From the NCBI GenBank assembly GCA_032718475.1, contig JAUCBJ010000238.1:25001-89000 (forward strand): a stretch of DNA of 64,000 bases, in the 5' to 3' direction. The translations under genes were made by a program, and so were the position numbers. The stretch comes from Nemertoderma westbladi. Lineage: Eukaryota; Xenacoelomorpha; Nemertodermatida; Nemertodermatidae. The notes under the pieces are model-generated. The model searched no databases. It was not told the origin of the DNA and saw only the letters and a program-made list of their open reading frames with translations. Positions 16,801 through 28,944 of this stretch are shown here, piece after piece. Each line of letters begins with the position of its first letter. The first letter of the stretch is position 1.

Positions 16801-18515
16801 TTTGTTGATTTTGTAATCTGTTGTTTGTCTCTTTGTTGACTTTGTAATCTGTTGTTTGTCTCTTTGTTGACTTTGTAATCTGTTGTTTGTCTCTTTGTTG
16901 ATTTTGTAATCTGTTGTTTGTCTCTTTGTTGATTTTGTAATCTGTTGTTTGTCTCTTTGTTGATTTTGTAATCTGTTGTTTGTCTCTTTGTTGATTTTGT
17001 AATCTGTTGTTTGTCTCTTTGTTGATTTTGTAATCTGTTGTTTGTCTCTTTGTTGATTTTGTAATCTGTTGTTTGTCTCTTTGTTGATTTTGTAATCTGT
17101 TGTTTGTCTCTCTGTTGACTTTGTAATCTGTTGTTTGTCTCTTTGTTGATTTTGTAATCTGTTGTTTGTCTCTTTGTTGACTTTGTAATCTGTTGTTTGT
17201 CTCTTTGTTGACTTTGTAATCTGTTGTTTGTCTCTTTGTTGATTTTGTAATCTGTTGTTTGTCTCTTTGTTGACTTTGTAATCTGTTGTTTGTCTCTCTG
17301 TTGATTTTGTAATCTGTTGTTTGTCTCTTTGTTGACTTTGTAATCTGTTGTTTGTCTCTCTGTTGATTTTGTAATCTGTTGTTTGTCTCTTTGTTGATTT
17401 TGTAATCTGTTGTTTGTCTCTTTGTTGACTTTGTAATCTGTTGTTTGTCTCTTTGTTGACTTTGTAATCTGTTGTTTGTCTCTTTGTTGATTTTGTAATC
17501 TGTTGTTTGTCTCTTTGTTGACTTTGTAATCTGTTGTTTGTCTCTTTGTTGACTTTGTAATCTGTTGTTTGTCTCTTTGTTGACTTTGTAATCTGTTGTT
17601 TGTCTCTTTGTTGATTTTGTAATCTGTTGTTTGTCTCTTTGTTGACTTTGTAATCTGTTGTTTGTCTCTCTGTTGATTTTGTAATCTGTTGTTTGTCTCT
17701 TTGTTGACTTTGTAATCTGTTGTTTGTCTCTTTGTTGACTTTGTAATCTGTTGTTTGTCTCTTTGTTGATTTTGTAATCTGTTGTTTGTCTCTTTGTTGA
17801 TTTTGTAATCTGTTGTTTGTCTCTTTGTTGATTTTGTAATCTGTTGTTTGTCTCTTTGTTGATTTTGTAATCTGTTGTTTGTCTCTCTGTTGACTTTGTA
17901 ATCTGTTGTTTGTCTCTTTGTTGATTTTGTAATCTGTTGTTTGTCTCTTTGTTGACTTTGTAATCTGTTGTTTGTCTCTTTGTTGACTTTGTAATCTGTT
18001 GTTTGTCTCTTTGTTGACTTTGTAATCTGTTGTTTGTCTCTTTGTTGACTTTGTAATCTGTTGTTTGTCTCTTTGTTGATTTTGTAATCTGTTGTTTGTC
18101 TCTTTGTTGACTTTGTAATCTGTTGTTTGTCTCTTTGTTGATTTTGTAATCTGTTGTTTGTCTCTTTGTTGATTTTGTAATCTGTTGTTTGTCTCTTTGT
18201 TGACTTTGTAATCTGTTGTTTGTCTCTTTGTTGACTTTGTAATCTTTTGTTTGTCTCTTTGTTGACTTTGTAATCTGTTGTTTGTCTCTTTGTTGACTTT
18301 GTAATCTGTTGTTTGTCTCTTTGTTGACTTTGTAATCTGTTGTTTGTCTCTTTGTTGACTTTGTAATCTGTTGTTTGTCTCTCTGTTGACTTTGTAATCT
18401 GTTGTTTGTCTCTTTGTTGACTTTGTAATCTGTTGTTTGTCTCTTTGTTGACTTTGTAATCTGTTGTTTGTCTCTCTGTTGACTTTGTAATCTGTTGTTT
18501 GTCTCTTTGTTGATT

Positions 18516-21500
18516 TTGTAATCTGTTGTTTGTCTCTTTGTTGACTTTGTAATCTGTTGTTTGTCTCTTTGTTGATTTTGTAATCTGTTGTTTGTCTCTT
18601 TGTTGACTTTGTAATCTGTTGTTTGTCTCTTTGTTGACTTTGTAATCTGTTGTTTGTCTCTTTGTTGACTTTGTAATCTGTTGTTTGTCTCTCTGTTGAC
18701 TTTGTAATCTGTTGTTTGTCTCTTTGTTGATTTTGTAATCTGTTGTTTGTCTCTTTGTTTATTTTGGTTTCTGTTGTTTGTCTCTTTGTTGACTTTGTAA
18801 TCTGTTGTTTGTCTCTTTGTTGACTTTGTAATCTGTTGTTTGTCTCTTTGATGATTTTGTAATCTGTTGTTTGTCTCTTTGTTGATTTTGTAATCTGTTG
18901 TTTGTCTCTTTGTTGATTTTGTAATCTGTTGTTTGTCTCTTTGTTGATTTTGTAATCTGTTGTTTGTCTCTCTGTTGACTTTGTAATCTGTTGTTTGTCT
19001 CTTTGTTGATTTTGTAATCTGTTGTTTGTCTCTTTGTTGACTTTGTAATCTGTTGTTTGTCTCTTTGTTGACTTTGTAATCTGTTGTTTGTCTCTTTGTT
19101 GACTTTGTAATCTTTTGTTTGTCTCTTTGTTGACTTTGTAATCTGTTGTTTGTCTCTTTGTTGATTTTGTAATCTGTTGTTTGTCTCTTTGTTGATTTTG
19201 TAATCTGTTGTTTGTCTCTTTGTTGACTTTGTAATCTGTTGTTTGTCTCTTTGTTGATTTTGTAATCTGTTGTTTGTCTCTTTGTTGATTTTGTAATCTG
19301 TTGTTTGTCTCTTTGTTGACTTTGTAATCTGTTGTTTGTCTCTTTGTTGACTTTGTAATCTGTTGTTTGTCTCTTTGTTGATTTTGTAATCTGTTGTTTG
19401 TCTCTTTGTTGATTTTGTAATCTGTTGTTTGTCTCTTTGTTGACTTTGTAATCTGTTGTTTGTCTCTTTGTTGACTTTGTAATCTTTTGTTTGTCTCTTT
19501 GTTGACTTTGTAATCTGTTGTTTGTCTCTTTGTTGCTTTTGTAATCTGTTGTTTGTCTCTTTGTTGATTTTGTAATCTGTTGTTTGTCTCTTTGTTGACT
19601 TTGTAATCTGTTGTTTGTCTCTTTGTTGATTTTGTAATCTGTTGTTTGTCTCTTTGTTGATTTTGTAATCTGTTGTTTGTCTCTTTGTTGACTTTGTAAT
19701 CTGTTGTTTGTCTCTTTGTTGACTTTGTAATCTTTTGTTTGTCTCTTTGTTGACTTTGTAATCTGTTGTTTGTCTCTTTGTTGATTTTGTAATCTGTTGT
19801 TTGTCTCTTTGTTGACTTTGTAATCTGTTGTTTGTCTCTTTGTTGATTTTGTAATCTGTTGTTTGTCTCTTTGTTGATTTTGTAATCTGTTGTTTGTCTC
19901 TTTGTTGACTTTGTAATCTGTTGTTTGTCTCTTTGTTGACTTTGTAATCTGTTGTTTGTCTCTTTGTTGACTTTGTAATCTTTTGTTTGTCTCTTTGTTG
20001 ACTTTGTAATCTGTTGTTTGTCTCTTTGTTGATTTTGTAATCTGTTGTTTGTCTCTTTGTTGATTTTGTAATCTGTTGTTTGTCTCTTTGTTGATTTTGT
20101 AATCTGTTGTTTGTCTCTTTGTTGACTTTGTAATCTGTTGTTTGTCTCTTTGTTGACTTTGTAATCTGTTGTTTGTCTCTTTGTTGATTTTGTAATCTGT
20201 TGTTTGTCTCTTTGTTGACTTTGTAATCTGTTGTTTGTCTCTTTGTTGATTTTGTAATCTGTTGTTTGTCTCTTTGTTGACTTTGTAATCTTTTGTTTGT
20301 CTCTTTGTTGACTTTGTAATCTGTTGTTTGTCTCTCTGTTGACTTTGTAATCTGTTGTTTGTCACTTTGTTGACTTTGTAATCTGTTGTTTGTCTCTTTG
20401 TTGACTTTGTAATCTGTTGTTTGTCTCTTTGTTGATTTTGTAATCTGTTGTTTGTCTCTTTGTTGACTTTGTAATCTGTTGTTTGTCTCTTTGTTGACTT
20501 TGTAATCTGTTGTTTGTCTCTTTGTTGACTTTGTAATCTGTTGTTTGTCTCTCTGTTGACTTTGTAATCTGTTGTTTGTCTCTTTGTTGATTTTGTAATC
20601 TGTTGTTTGTCTCTTTGTTTATTTTGGTTTCTGTTGTTTGTCTCTTTGTTGACTTTGTAATCTGTTGTTTGTCTCTTTGTTGACTTTGTAATCTGTTGTT
20701 TGTCTCTTTGATGATTTTGTAATCTGTTGTTTGTCTCTTTGTTGATTTTGTAATCTGTTGTTTGTCTCTTTGTTGATTTTGTAATCTGTTGTTTGTCTCT
20801 TTGTTGATTTTGTAATCTGTTGTTTGTCTCTCTGTTGACTTTGTAATCTGTTGTTTGTCTCTTTGTTGATTTTGTAATCTGTTGTTTGTCTCTTTGTTGA
20901 CTTTGTAATCTGTTGTTTGTCTCTTTGTTGACTTTGTAATCTGTTGTTTGTCTCTTTGTTGACTTTGTAATCTTTTGTTTGTCTCTTTGTTGACTTTGTA
21001 ATCTGTTGTTTGTCTCTTTGTTGATTTTGTAATCTGTTGTTTGTCTCTTTGTTGATTTTGTAATCTGTTGTTTGTCTCTTTGTTGACTTTGTAATCTGTT
21101 GTTTGTCTCTTTGTTGATTTTGTAATCTGTTGTTTGTCTCTTTGTTGATTTTGTAATCTGTTGTTTGTCTCTTTGTTGACTTTGTAATCTGTTGTTTGTC
21201 TCTTTGTTGACTTTGTAATCTGTTGTTTGTCTCTTTGTTGATTTTGTAATCTGTTGTTTGTCTCTTTGTTGATTTTGTAATCTGTTGTTTGTCTCTTTGT
21301 TGACTTTGTAATCTGTTGTTTGTCTCTTTGTTGACTTTGTAATCTTTTGTTTGTCTCTTTGTTGACTTTGTAATCTGTTGTTTGTCTCTTTGTTGCTTTT
21401 GTAATCTGTTGTTTGTCTCTTTGTTGATTTTGTAATCTGTTGTTTGTCTCTTTGTTGACTTTGTAATCTGTTGTTTGTCTCTTTGTTGATTTTGTAATCT

Positions 21501-22266
21501 GTTGTTTGTCTCTTTGTTGATTTTGTAATCTGTTGTTTGTCTCTTTGTTGACTTTGTAATCTGTTGTTTGTCTCTTTGTTGACTTTGTAATCTGTTGTTT
21601 GTCTCTTTGTTGACTTTGTAATCTTTTGTTTGTCTCTTTGTTGACTTTGTAATCTGTTGTTTGTCTCTTTGTTGATTTTGTAATCTGTTGTTTGTCTCTT
21701 TGTTGACTTTGTAATCTGTTGTTTGTCTCTTTGTTGATTTTGTAATCTGTTGTTTGTCTCTTTGTTGATTTTGTAATCTGTTGTTTGTCTCTTTGTTGAC
21801 TTTGTAATCTGTTGTTTGTCTCTTTGTTGACTTTGTAATCTGTTGTTTGTCTCTTTGTTGACTTTGTAATCTTTTGTTTGTCTCTTTGTTGACTTTGTAA
21901 TCTGTTGTTTGTCTCTTTGTTGATTTTGTAATCTGTTGTTTGTCTCTTTGTTGATTTTGTAATCTGTTGTTTGTCTCTTTGTTGATTTTGTAATCTGTTG
22001 TTTGTCTCTTTGTTGACTTTGTAATCTGTTGTTTGTCTCTTTGTTGACTTTGTAATCTGTTGTTTGTCTCTTTGTTGATTTTGTAATCTGTTGTTTGTCT
22101 CTTTGTTGACTTTGTAATCTGTTGTTTGTCTCTTTGTTGATTTTGTAATCTGTTGTTTGTCTCTTTGTTGACTTTGTAATCTTTTGTTTGTCTCTTTGTT
22201 GACTTTGTAATCTGTTGTTTGTCTCTCTGTTGACTTTGTAATCTGTTGTTTGTCACTTTGTTGACT
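18516..22266. repeat. Higher-order tandem duplication inside the 31-bp satellite
   Basis: The pattern of variant units in 18516-20375 recurs in 20376-22266. The offset is exactly 1860 bp (60 units) over the first part and 1891 bp (61 units) after one extra unit near 21590. Marker units match one for one: the TTTATTTTGGTTTCTG unit (18758 and 20618), the GATGATTTT unit (18848 and 20708), the TTGCTTTTG unit (19534 and 21394), the AATCTTTT units, and a GTCAC variant that closes each block (20362 and 22253). The first 1.2 kb shows no mismatch by eye, indicating recent unequal exchange. A shorter copy of the same marker order lies at about 13889-14250. Confidence 0.9.
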
Positions 22267-23649
22267 TTGTAATCTGTTGTTTGTCTCTTTGTTGACTTTG
22301 TAATCTGTTGTTTGTCTCTTTGTTGATTTTGTAATCTGTTGTTTGTCTCTTTGTTGACTTTGTAATCTGTTGTTTGTCTCTTTGTTGATTTTGTAATCTG
22401 TTGTTTGTCTCTTTGTTGACTTTGTAATCTTTTGTTTGTCTCTTTGTTGACTTTGTAATCTGTTGTTTGTCTCTTTGTTGATTTTGTAATCTGTTGTTTG
22501 TCTCTTTGTTGACTTTGTAATCTGTTGTTTGTCTCTTTGTTGACTTTGTAATCTGTTGTTTGTCTCTTTGTTGACTTTGTAATCTTTTGTTTGTCTCTTT
22601 GTTGACTTTGTAATCTGTTGTTTGTCTCTTTGTTGATTTTGTAATCTGTTGTTTGTCTCTTTGTTGACTTTGTAATCTGTTGTTTGTCTCTTTGTTGACT
22701 TTGTAATCTGTTGTTTGTCTCTTTGTTGATTTTGTAATCTGTTGTTTGTCTCTTTGTTGACTTTGTAATCTGTTGTTTGTCTCTTTGTTGATTTTGTAAT
22801 CTGTTGTTTGTCTCTTTGTTGATTTTGTAATCTGTTGTTTGTCTCTTTGTTGACTTTGTAATCTGTTGTTTGTCTCTTTGTTGATTTTGTAATCTGTTGT
22901 TTGTCTTTTTGTTGATTTTGTAATCTGTTGTTTGTCTCTCTGTTGACTTTGTAATCTGTTGTTTGTCTCTTTGTTGACTTTGTAATCTGTTGTTTGTCTC
23001 TTTGTTGATTTTGTAATCTGTTGTTTGTCTCTTTGTTGACTTTGTAATCTGTTGTTTGTCTCTTTGTTGACTTTGTAATCTGTTGTTTGTCTCTTTGTTG
23101 ACTTTGTAATCTGTTGTTTGTCTCTCTGTTGACTTTGTAATCTGTTGTTTGTCTCTTTGTTGACTTTGTAATCTGTTGTTTGTCTCTTTGTTGACTTTGT
23201 AATCTGTTGTTTGTCTCTTTGTTGACTTTGTAATCTGTTGATTGTCTCTTTGTTGATTTTGTAATCTGTTGTTTGTCTCTTTGTTGATTTTGTAATCTGT
23301 TGTTTGTCTCTTTGTTGACTTTGTAATCTGTTGTTTGTCTCTTTGTTGACTTTGTAATCTGTTGTTTGTCTCTTTGTTGATTTTGTAATCTGTTGTTTGT
23401 CTCTTTGTTGATTTTGTAATCTGTTGTTTGTCTCTTTGTTGACTTTGTAATCTGTTGTTTGTCTCTTTGTTTATTTTGGTTTCTGTTGTTTGTCTCTTTG
23501 TTGACTTTGTAATCTGTTGTTTGTCTCTTTGTTGACTTTGTAATCTGTTGTTTGTCTCTTTGTTGATTTTGTAATCTGTTGTTTGTCTCTTTGTTGATTT
23601 TGTAATCTGTTGTTCGTCTCTTTGTTGATTTTGTAATCTGTTGTTTGTC

Positions 23650-26330
23650 TCTTTGTGGATTTTGTAATCTGTTGTTTGTCTCTCTGTTGACTTTGTAATC
23701 TGTTGTTTGTCTCTTTGTGGATTTTGTAATCTGTTGTTTGTCTCTCTGTTGACTTTGTAATCTGTTGTTTGTCTCTTTGTTGACTTTGTAATCTGTTGTT
23801 TGTCTCTTTGTTGACTTTGTAATCTGTTGTTTGTCTCTCTGTTGACTTTGTAATCTGTTGTTTGTCTCTTTGTGGATTTTGTAATCTGTTGTTTGTCTCT
23901 CTGTTGACTTTGTAATCTGTTGTTTGTCTCTTTGTTGACTTTGTAATCTGTTGTTCGTCTCTTTGTGGATTTTGTAATCTGTTGTTTGTCTCTCTGTTGA
24001 CTTTGTAATCTGTTGTTTGTCTCTTTGTTGACTTTGTAATCTGTTGTTTGTCTCTTTGTTGACTTTGTAATCTGTTGTTTGTCTCTCTGTTGACTTTGTA
24101 ATCTGTTGTTTGTCTCTTTGTGGATTTTGTAATCTGTTGTTTGTCTCTTTGTTGACTTTGTAATCTGTTGTTTGTCTCTTTGTTGATTTTGTAATCTGTT
24201 GTTTGTCTCTTTGTTGACTTTGTAATCTGTTGTTTGTCTCTTTGTTGACTTTGTAATCTGTTGTTTGTCTCTTTGTTGACTTTGTAATCTGTTGTTTGTC
24301 TCTCTGTTGACTTTGTAATCTGTTGTTTGTCTCTTTGTTGATTTTGTAATCTGTTGTTTGTCTCTTTGTTGACTTTGTAATCTGTTGTTTGTCTCTTTGT
24401 TGACTTTGTAATCTGTTGTTTGTCTCTTTGTTGACTTTGTAATCTGTTGTTTGTCTCTTTGTTGATTTTGTAATCTGTTGTTTGTCTCTTTGTGGATTTT
24501 GTAATCTGTTGTTTGTCTCTCTGTTGACTTTGTAATCTGTTGTTTGTCTCTTTGTTGACTTTGTAATCTGTTGTTTGTCTCTTTGTTGATTTTGTAATCT
24601 GTTGTTCGTCTCTTTGTTGATTTTGTAATCTGTTGTTTGTCTCTTTGTGGATTTTGTAATCTGTTGTTTGTCTCTCTGTTGACTTTGTAATCTGTTGTTT
24701 GTCTCTTTGTGGATTTTGTAATCTGTTGTTTGTCTCTCTGTTGACTTTGTAATCTGTTGTTTGTCTCTCTGTTGACTTTGTAATCTGTTGTTTGTCTCTC
24801 TGTTGACTTTGTAATCTGTTGTTTGTCTCTTTGTTGATTTTGTAATCTGTTGTTCGTCTCTTTGTTGATTTTGTAATCTGTTGTTTGTCTCTTTGTTGAC
24901 TTTGTAATCTGTTGTTTGTCTCTCTGTTGACTTTGTAATCTGTTGTTTGTCTCTCTGTTGACTTTGTAATCTGTTGTTTGTCTCTTTGTTGACTTTGTAA
25001 TCTGTTGTTTGTCTCTTTGTTGATTTTGTAATCTGTTGTTTGTCTCTTTGTTGACTTTGTAATCTGTTGTTTGTCTCTTTGTGGATTTTGTAATCTGTTG
25101 TTTGTCTCTCTGTTGACTTTGTAATCTGTTGTTTGTCTCTTTGTTGATTTTGTAATCTGTTGTTCGTCTCTTTGTTGATTTTGTAATCTGTTGTTTGTCT
25201 CTTTGTTTATTTTGGTTTCTGTTGTTTGTCTCTTTGTTGACTTTGTAATCTGTTGTTTGTCTCTTTGTTGACTTTGTAATCTGTTGTTTGTCTCTCTGTT
25301 GACTTTGTAATCTGTTGTTTGTCTCTCTGTTGACTTTGTAATCTGTTGTTTGTCTCTTTGTTGACTTTGTAATCTGTTGTTTGTCTCTTTGTTGATTTTG
25401 TAATCTGTTGTTTGTCTCTTTGTTGACTTTGTAATCTGTTGTTTGTCTCTTTGTGGATTTTGTAATCTGTTGTTTGTCTCTCTGTTGACTTTGTAATCTG
25501 TTGTTTGTCTCTTTGTTGATTTTGTAATCTGTTGTTTGTCTCTCTGTTGACTTTGTAATCTGTTGTTTGTCTCTTTGTTGACTTTGTAATCTGTTGTTTG
25601 TCTCTTTGTTGACTTTGTAATCTGTTGTTTGTCTCTTTGTTGACTTTGTAATCTGTTGTTTGTCTCTTTGTTGATTTTGTAATCTGTTGTTTGTCTCTTT
25701 GTTGACTTTGTAATCTGTTGTTTGTCTCTCTGTTGACTTTGTAATCTGTTGTTTGTCTCTCTGTTGACTTTGTAATCTGTTGTTTGTCTCTTTGTTGACT
25801 TTGTAATCTGTTGTTTGTCTCTTTGTTGATTTTGTAATCTGTTGTTTGTCTCTTTGTTGACTTTGTAATCTGTTGTTTGTCTCTTTGTGGATTTTGTAAT
25901 CTGTTGTTTGTCTCTCTGTTGACTTTGTAATCTGTTGTTTGTCTCTTTGTTGATTTTGTAATCTGTTGTTTGTCTCTCTGTTGACTTTGTAATCTGTTGT
26001 TTGTCTCTTTGTTGACTTTGTAATCTGTTGTTTGTCTCTTTGTGGATTTTGTAATCTGTTGTTTGTCTCTCTGTTGATTTTGTAATCTGTTGTTTGTCTC
26101 TCTGTTGACTTTGTAATCTGTTGTTTGTCTCTTTGTTGACTTTGTAATCTGTTGTTTGTCTCTTTGTTGATTTTGTAATCTGTTGTTTGTCTCTTTGTTG
26201 ACTTTGTAATCTGTTGTTTGTCTCTCTGTTGACTTTGTAATCTGTTGTTTGTCTCTTTGTTGATTTTGTAATCTGTTGTTTGTCTCTTTGTGGATTTTGT
26301 AATCTGTTGTTTGTCTCTTTGTGGATTTTG
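23650..26330. repeat. Satellite subfamily with GTGGATTTT and TGTTCG variants
   Basis: The right end of the 31-bp array is a distinct regional subfamily. Units with TTTGTGGATTTTG occur at about 23655, 23716, 23874, 23967, 24120, 24492, 24649, 24710, 25081, 25453, 25887, 26041, 26291 and 26322 and were not seen further left. TGTTCGTCTC units also cluster here. CTCTCTG units are more frequent than in the middle of the array. This fits local homogenisation, with different parts of the array turning over independently. Confidence 0.85.
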
Positions 26331-26457
26331 TAATCTGTTGTTTGTCTCTTTGTTGACTTTGTAATCTGTTGTTTGTCTCTCTGTTGACTTTGTAATCTGT
26401 TGTTTGTCTCTTTGTTGATTTTGTAATCTGTTGTTTGTCTCTTTGTTGATTTTGTAT

Positions 26458-26858
26458 ATTATATGTCACAGAAACTGCACAAATTAAATTAGGGGGGCCT
26501 ACAGTAGTTGCTGTAGTTGCTAATAATGGTAATTTAGTAATTTAGCAACCACCGATGGTGGTGGCATCGCTAACATTGCACTGTAGATGATCTTTAATAG
26601 AAATTGCACTTTTTATTGTTACCGTCGTCGTCCAATTTAAGACAGTTTATAAGAATATTAAGTTATAATATTGGTAGGCCTAATTTGCTAATTACAGTAG
26701 GCCTATATATACAAGGCTCCCTAGCTATCTCTATGTTAGCCGCATTAAGCGATAATTCAGCAATAAGATTGGCGAAATAAATATTTTAATTTTAATGATT
26801 TAATTTTAAAGCGGTTTGTGTTTTAATTTTATACGTGTAACATTGGGTGATGTATTTT
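26458..26858. other. Intergenic, no gene seen
   Basis: The satellite ends abruptly at TTTTGTATATTATATG. The following 400 bases are A+T-rich unique DNA with several TAGGCCTA palindromes (for example near 26673 and 26698). No convincing frame or RNA gene was seen. Confidence 0.6.
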
Positions 26859-27461
26859 TTACGGTAAAATTATGTTCCTCGAATTAAAGGCCCTATAAAT
26901 AAAAGCTAAATTTTTAATTTTGGTAGATTTGGATAAACTGATTAATGAACGGAGTTTGTATTCTGAGGGGTGAAACCAATAGAAACGATAAATTAAAGTC
27001 TTCCGAAGTTCACTATAGGCATGACAAACAAGGACAAAATGCAATTCACCATCTACTCCCCCCAAATGATAGACCCTACAAATTCTATTCTCCGGTGCAA
27101 CTCCTTCCCAACGCCCAACTTCAATCTGGAGGCGGTGGATTGAACACCATAAACGCGCCAATTCTAACTTGAGGTTTATACTATTGCAAAGTGAGTTCAG
27201 GTAGATCTCTCTGCCAAATACGTCATTAACGTAGAGCTTACCCTTAGACGAGTTGCGAATTCTGCCGCGCCAATCCTGAATAAATTGGTCACGAAGGATT
27301 GTCATAACTTCTTTCAGGAAACTTTCATTATTATCAATATTCTGGGAGTTCCACGCCCAAGAGAGACCTAAATCATTGAGACAACTTCTAACTTGTGTGA
27401 CCCAACTTACAGACGAGGGAGGGCGATGACACTGATCTATCCAAAAGTTCAAGATAAACAC
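26859..27461 (-). pseudogene. Non-LTR retrotransposon ORF2 C-terminal fragment
   Basis: A 200-codon open frame resembles the region downstream of the reverse transcriptase in LINE polyproteins of many aquatic animals. It has the order W-x2-QV-x3-L, a tract ending in FIQDWRGRI, LARLWCSIHRLQIEVGR, then a decayed zinc-knuckle-like ENRICR...GELHFVLVC, and a tail with KNLAFIYRAF. The cysteine expected after ENRICR is replaced by a Tyr (CRVY), and no reverse transcriptase domain lies upstream on this strand, so the copy is broken. It is convergent with the plus-strand RT fragment at 27590. Family placement rests on remembered motif order, not a search. Confidence 0.65.
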
Positions 27462-27589
27462 ATTTGCTTAATCGAGTATCAGGGAGGCCGATTAAGCGAG
27501 ATTAAGCTACATGAACTACATCGTCGGCGTATAGAAGTAGCAATAACTGAAAGTAGCCAAAATGCAACCCCGATCCGAGTTCTGCTTGT

Positions 27590-27880
27590 GTGGTAGCTGC
27601 CAAAATATACAACAAAATGATTCTATATAGAATTAGACCTCACGTAGAGAAACTGCTGCGTAAGAGCCAAAACGGATTTCGACCAAATAGATCAACAATA
27701 GCTCAGATACTTGCGCTACGGAGACTGATTGAAGGAATTATGTCAAAGAATCTCCCCGCTAGTCATGACTTTTGTGGACTTCAAGAAAGCATTCGACTCC
27801 ATCCATAGAGGTAAAATGCTTGAAATCCTAAGAGCTTATGGAATACCAGAGGTAATTGTGGCTGGCATTGGATACTGCCG
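27590..27880 (+). pseudogene. LINE reverse transcriptase fragment, frameshifted
   Basis: Two overlapping frames together read as an RT finger and palm start. The first gives KIYNKMILYRIRPHVEKLL, QNGFRPNRSTIAQILALRR and EGIMSKNLP. After a shift near 27755-27770 the next frame gives VMTFVDFKKAFDSIHRGKM and LRAYGIPEVIV, in which the Asp of FVDFKKAFD is the first catalytic aspartate. Homology stops near 27880, before the YADD box, and gives way to C-rich DNA. It is probably the same general LINE family as the pieces at 37936-38702, 48490-49025 and 50915-51195, which carry more downstream parts, but no overlap exists here to prove it. Confidence 0.8.
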
Positions 27881-28944
27881 AGGTATGTCCGGCTACATCC
27901 CCCCCCCCCCACTGCCGAAGTATGTACATTACGACTTACCCCTCCCCCACTCTCGAGGTAGTCCGACTACCCCCCCTCCACCCCACTACCAATGTTGTTT
28001 GAATGTTGTTGATATAACAAAACGAGAAACCTGTTTTATTGACTTTCGTTTATTGTTTGGAATAACGTTCCACTGTAAACTGCTCCTTTCCCTAAATTGA
28101 ATTTAGCATTGTGACGAAATATTATTCATTCATCGATATGGGATTCGCATCAACCCCGCCCCCCCCCCCCCCGTCTCTAATTGAGATATTTTTGATATAT
28201 GAAGTAATTCTTGCAATTAACTTATTCCAATCATAATTTATATTTCACATTTATATATATATCAAGTAAATATCATTGGGCAGATGCAAAACAACAACTT
28301 AAGAAGTATCTCAGTTATTTCTCCATAAAATCATTATTTTTTATTTTTTTTACAGTTTGTAATCCTTACGGCGTTTACTTTCTAGAGGTATAAACAATTA
28401 TCTTGGGTCATTCGTAGCAAACTGAATAAACAAGAGTCATAAGTATTAAAGTACCTCATTTAGTTCCATTACGCCAACATATCGGGGTTCACTACGTAAT
28501 CACTCTAATTATGCGAATATTTAGGAATAAATCCATTTATGTACAAAAAACAATCGTACACCTTATCATACAGTATAGCCTATTATACATGCTAAAGCAA
28601 TGGAGAATGTAACAAAATACTTTATAGCGTTACATATATACATAATGCTTCATACGCACAAAACGAATTCCGTAGATCAAACATTTTCCAATATTCTCTG
28701 CTACAATGCTATAATTCTCAAAGGAACATAAATCTTATTGACGGTAGACGACAGTATGTTCTCGGATTTTATGTTCGCGGACTTTATGTTCCCATATTTA
28801 TTTTCTTCTTATCAATTAAACGGACTGTAGGTTCCCGTCAATTCGGACATTGTGTTCCCATTACTGCTTTTGGTAAATGGGTATTTAAAGTGGTCATCAT
28901 CACAACTCCATTGAATAACACAAACTGATTCCAGTTTGTTACCG
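27881..28944. other. Intergenic, homopolymer C tracts, no gene seen
   Basis: A+T-rich DNA with poly-C runs at about 27900-27911 and 28157-28172 and Pro-rich spurious frames over C-rich stretches. No supported coding, RNA or TIR feature was found. A TATGTTC motif recurs around 28755-28860 without a regular period. Confidence 0.55.

Larger units (their letters stand above)
1806..26457. repeat. 31-bp satellite array, about 795 units
   Basis: A single uninterrupted tandem array of a 31-bp unit that contains TTGACTTTGTAATCTG followed by a T/G/C-rich half with TTTGTCTCTTTG. Units differ at a few diagnostic sites: TTGAC versus TTGAT, CTCTTTG versus CTCTCTG, AATCTGTT versus AATCTTTT, rare GATGATTTT, and a divergent unit with TTTATTTTGGTTTCTG. 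The plus strand is very A-poor (about 3 A per unit). The reverse strand has no stop in any frame of the consensus unit, and 3 x 31 bp encodes one 31-residue Q/K/T/N/R-rich peptide period. The minus-strand open frames at 1797-4865, 16439-20365, 20619-22256 and 25207-26469 are therefore by-products of the repeat; they start and stop only where point variants create a start or a TAA. I do not call a gene here. Confidence 0.97.

Noticed and set aside
1806-26457. CRISPR-like array
   Set aside because: Units are contiguous with no unique spacers, and the context is a eukaryotic genome.
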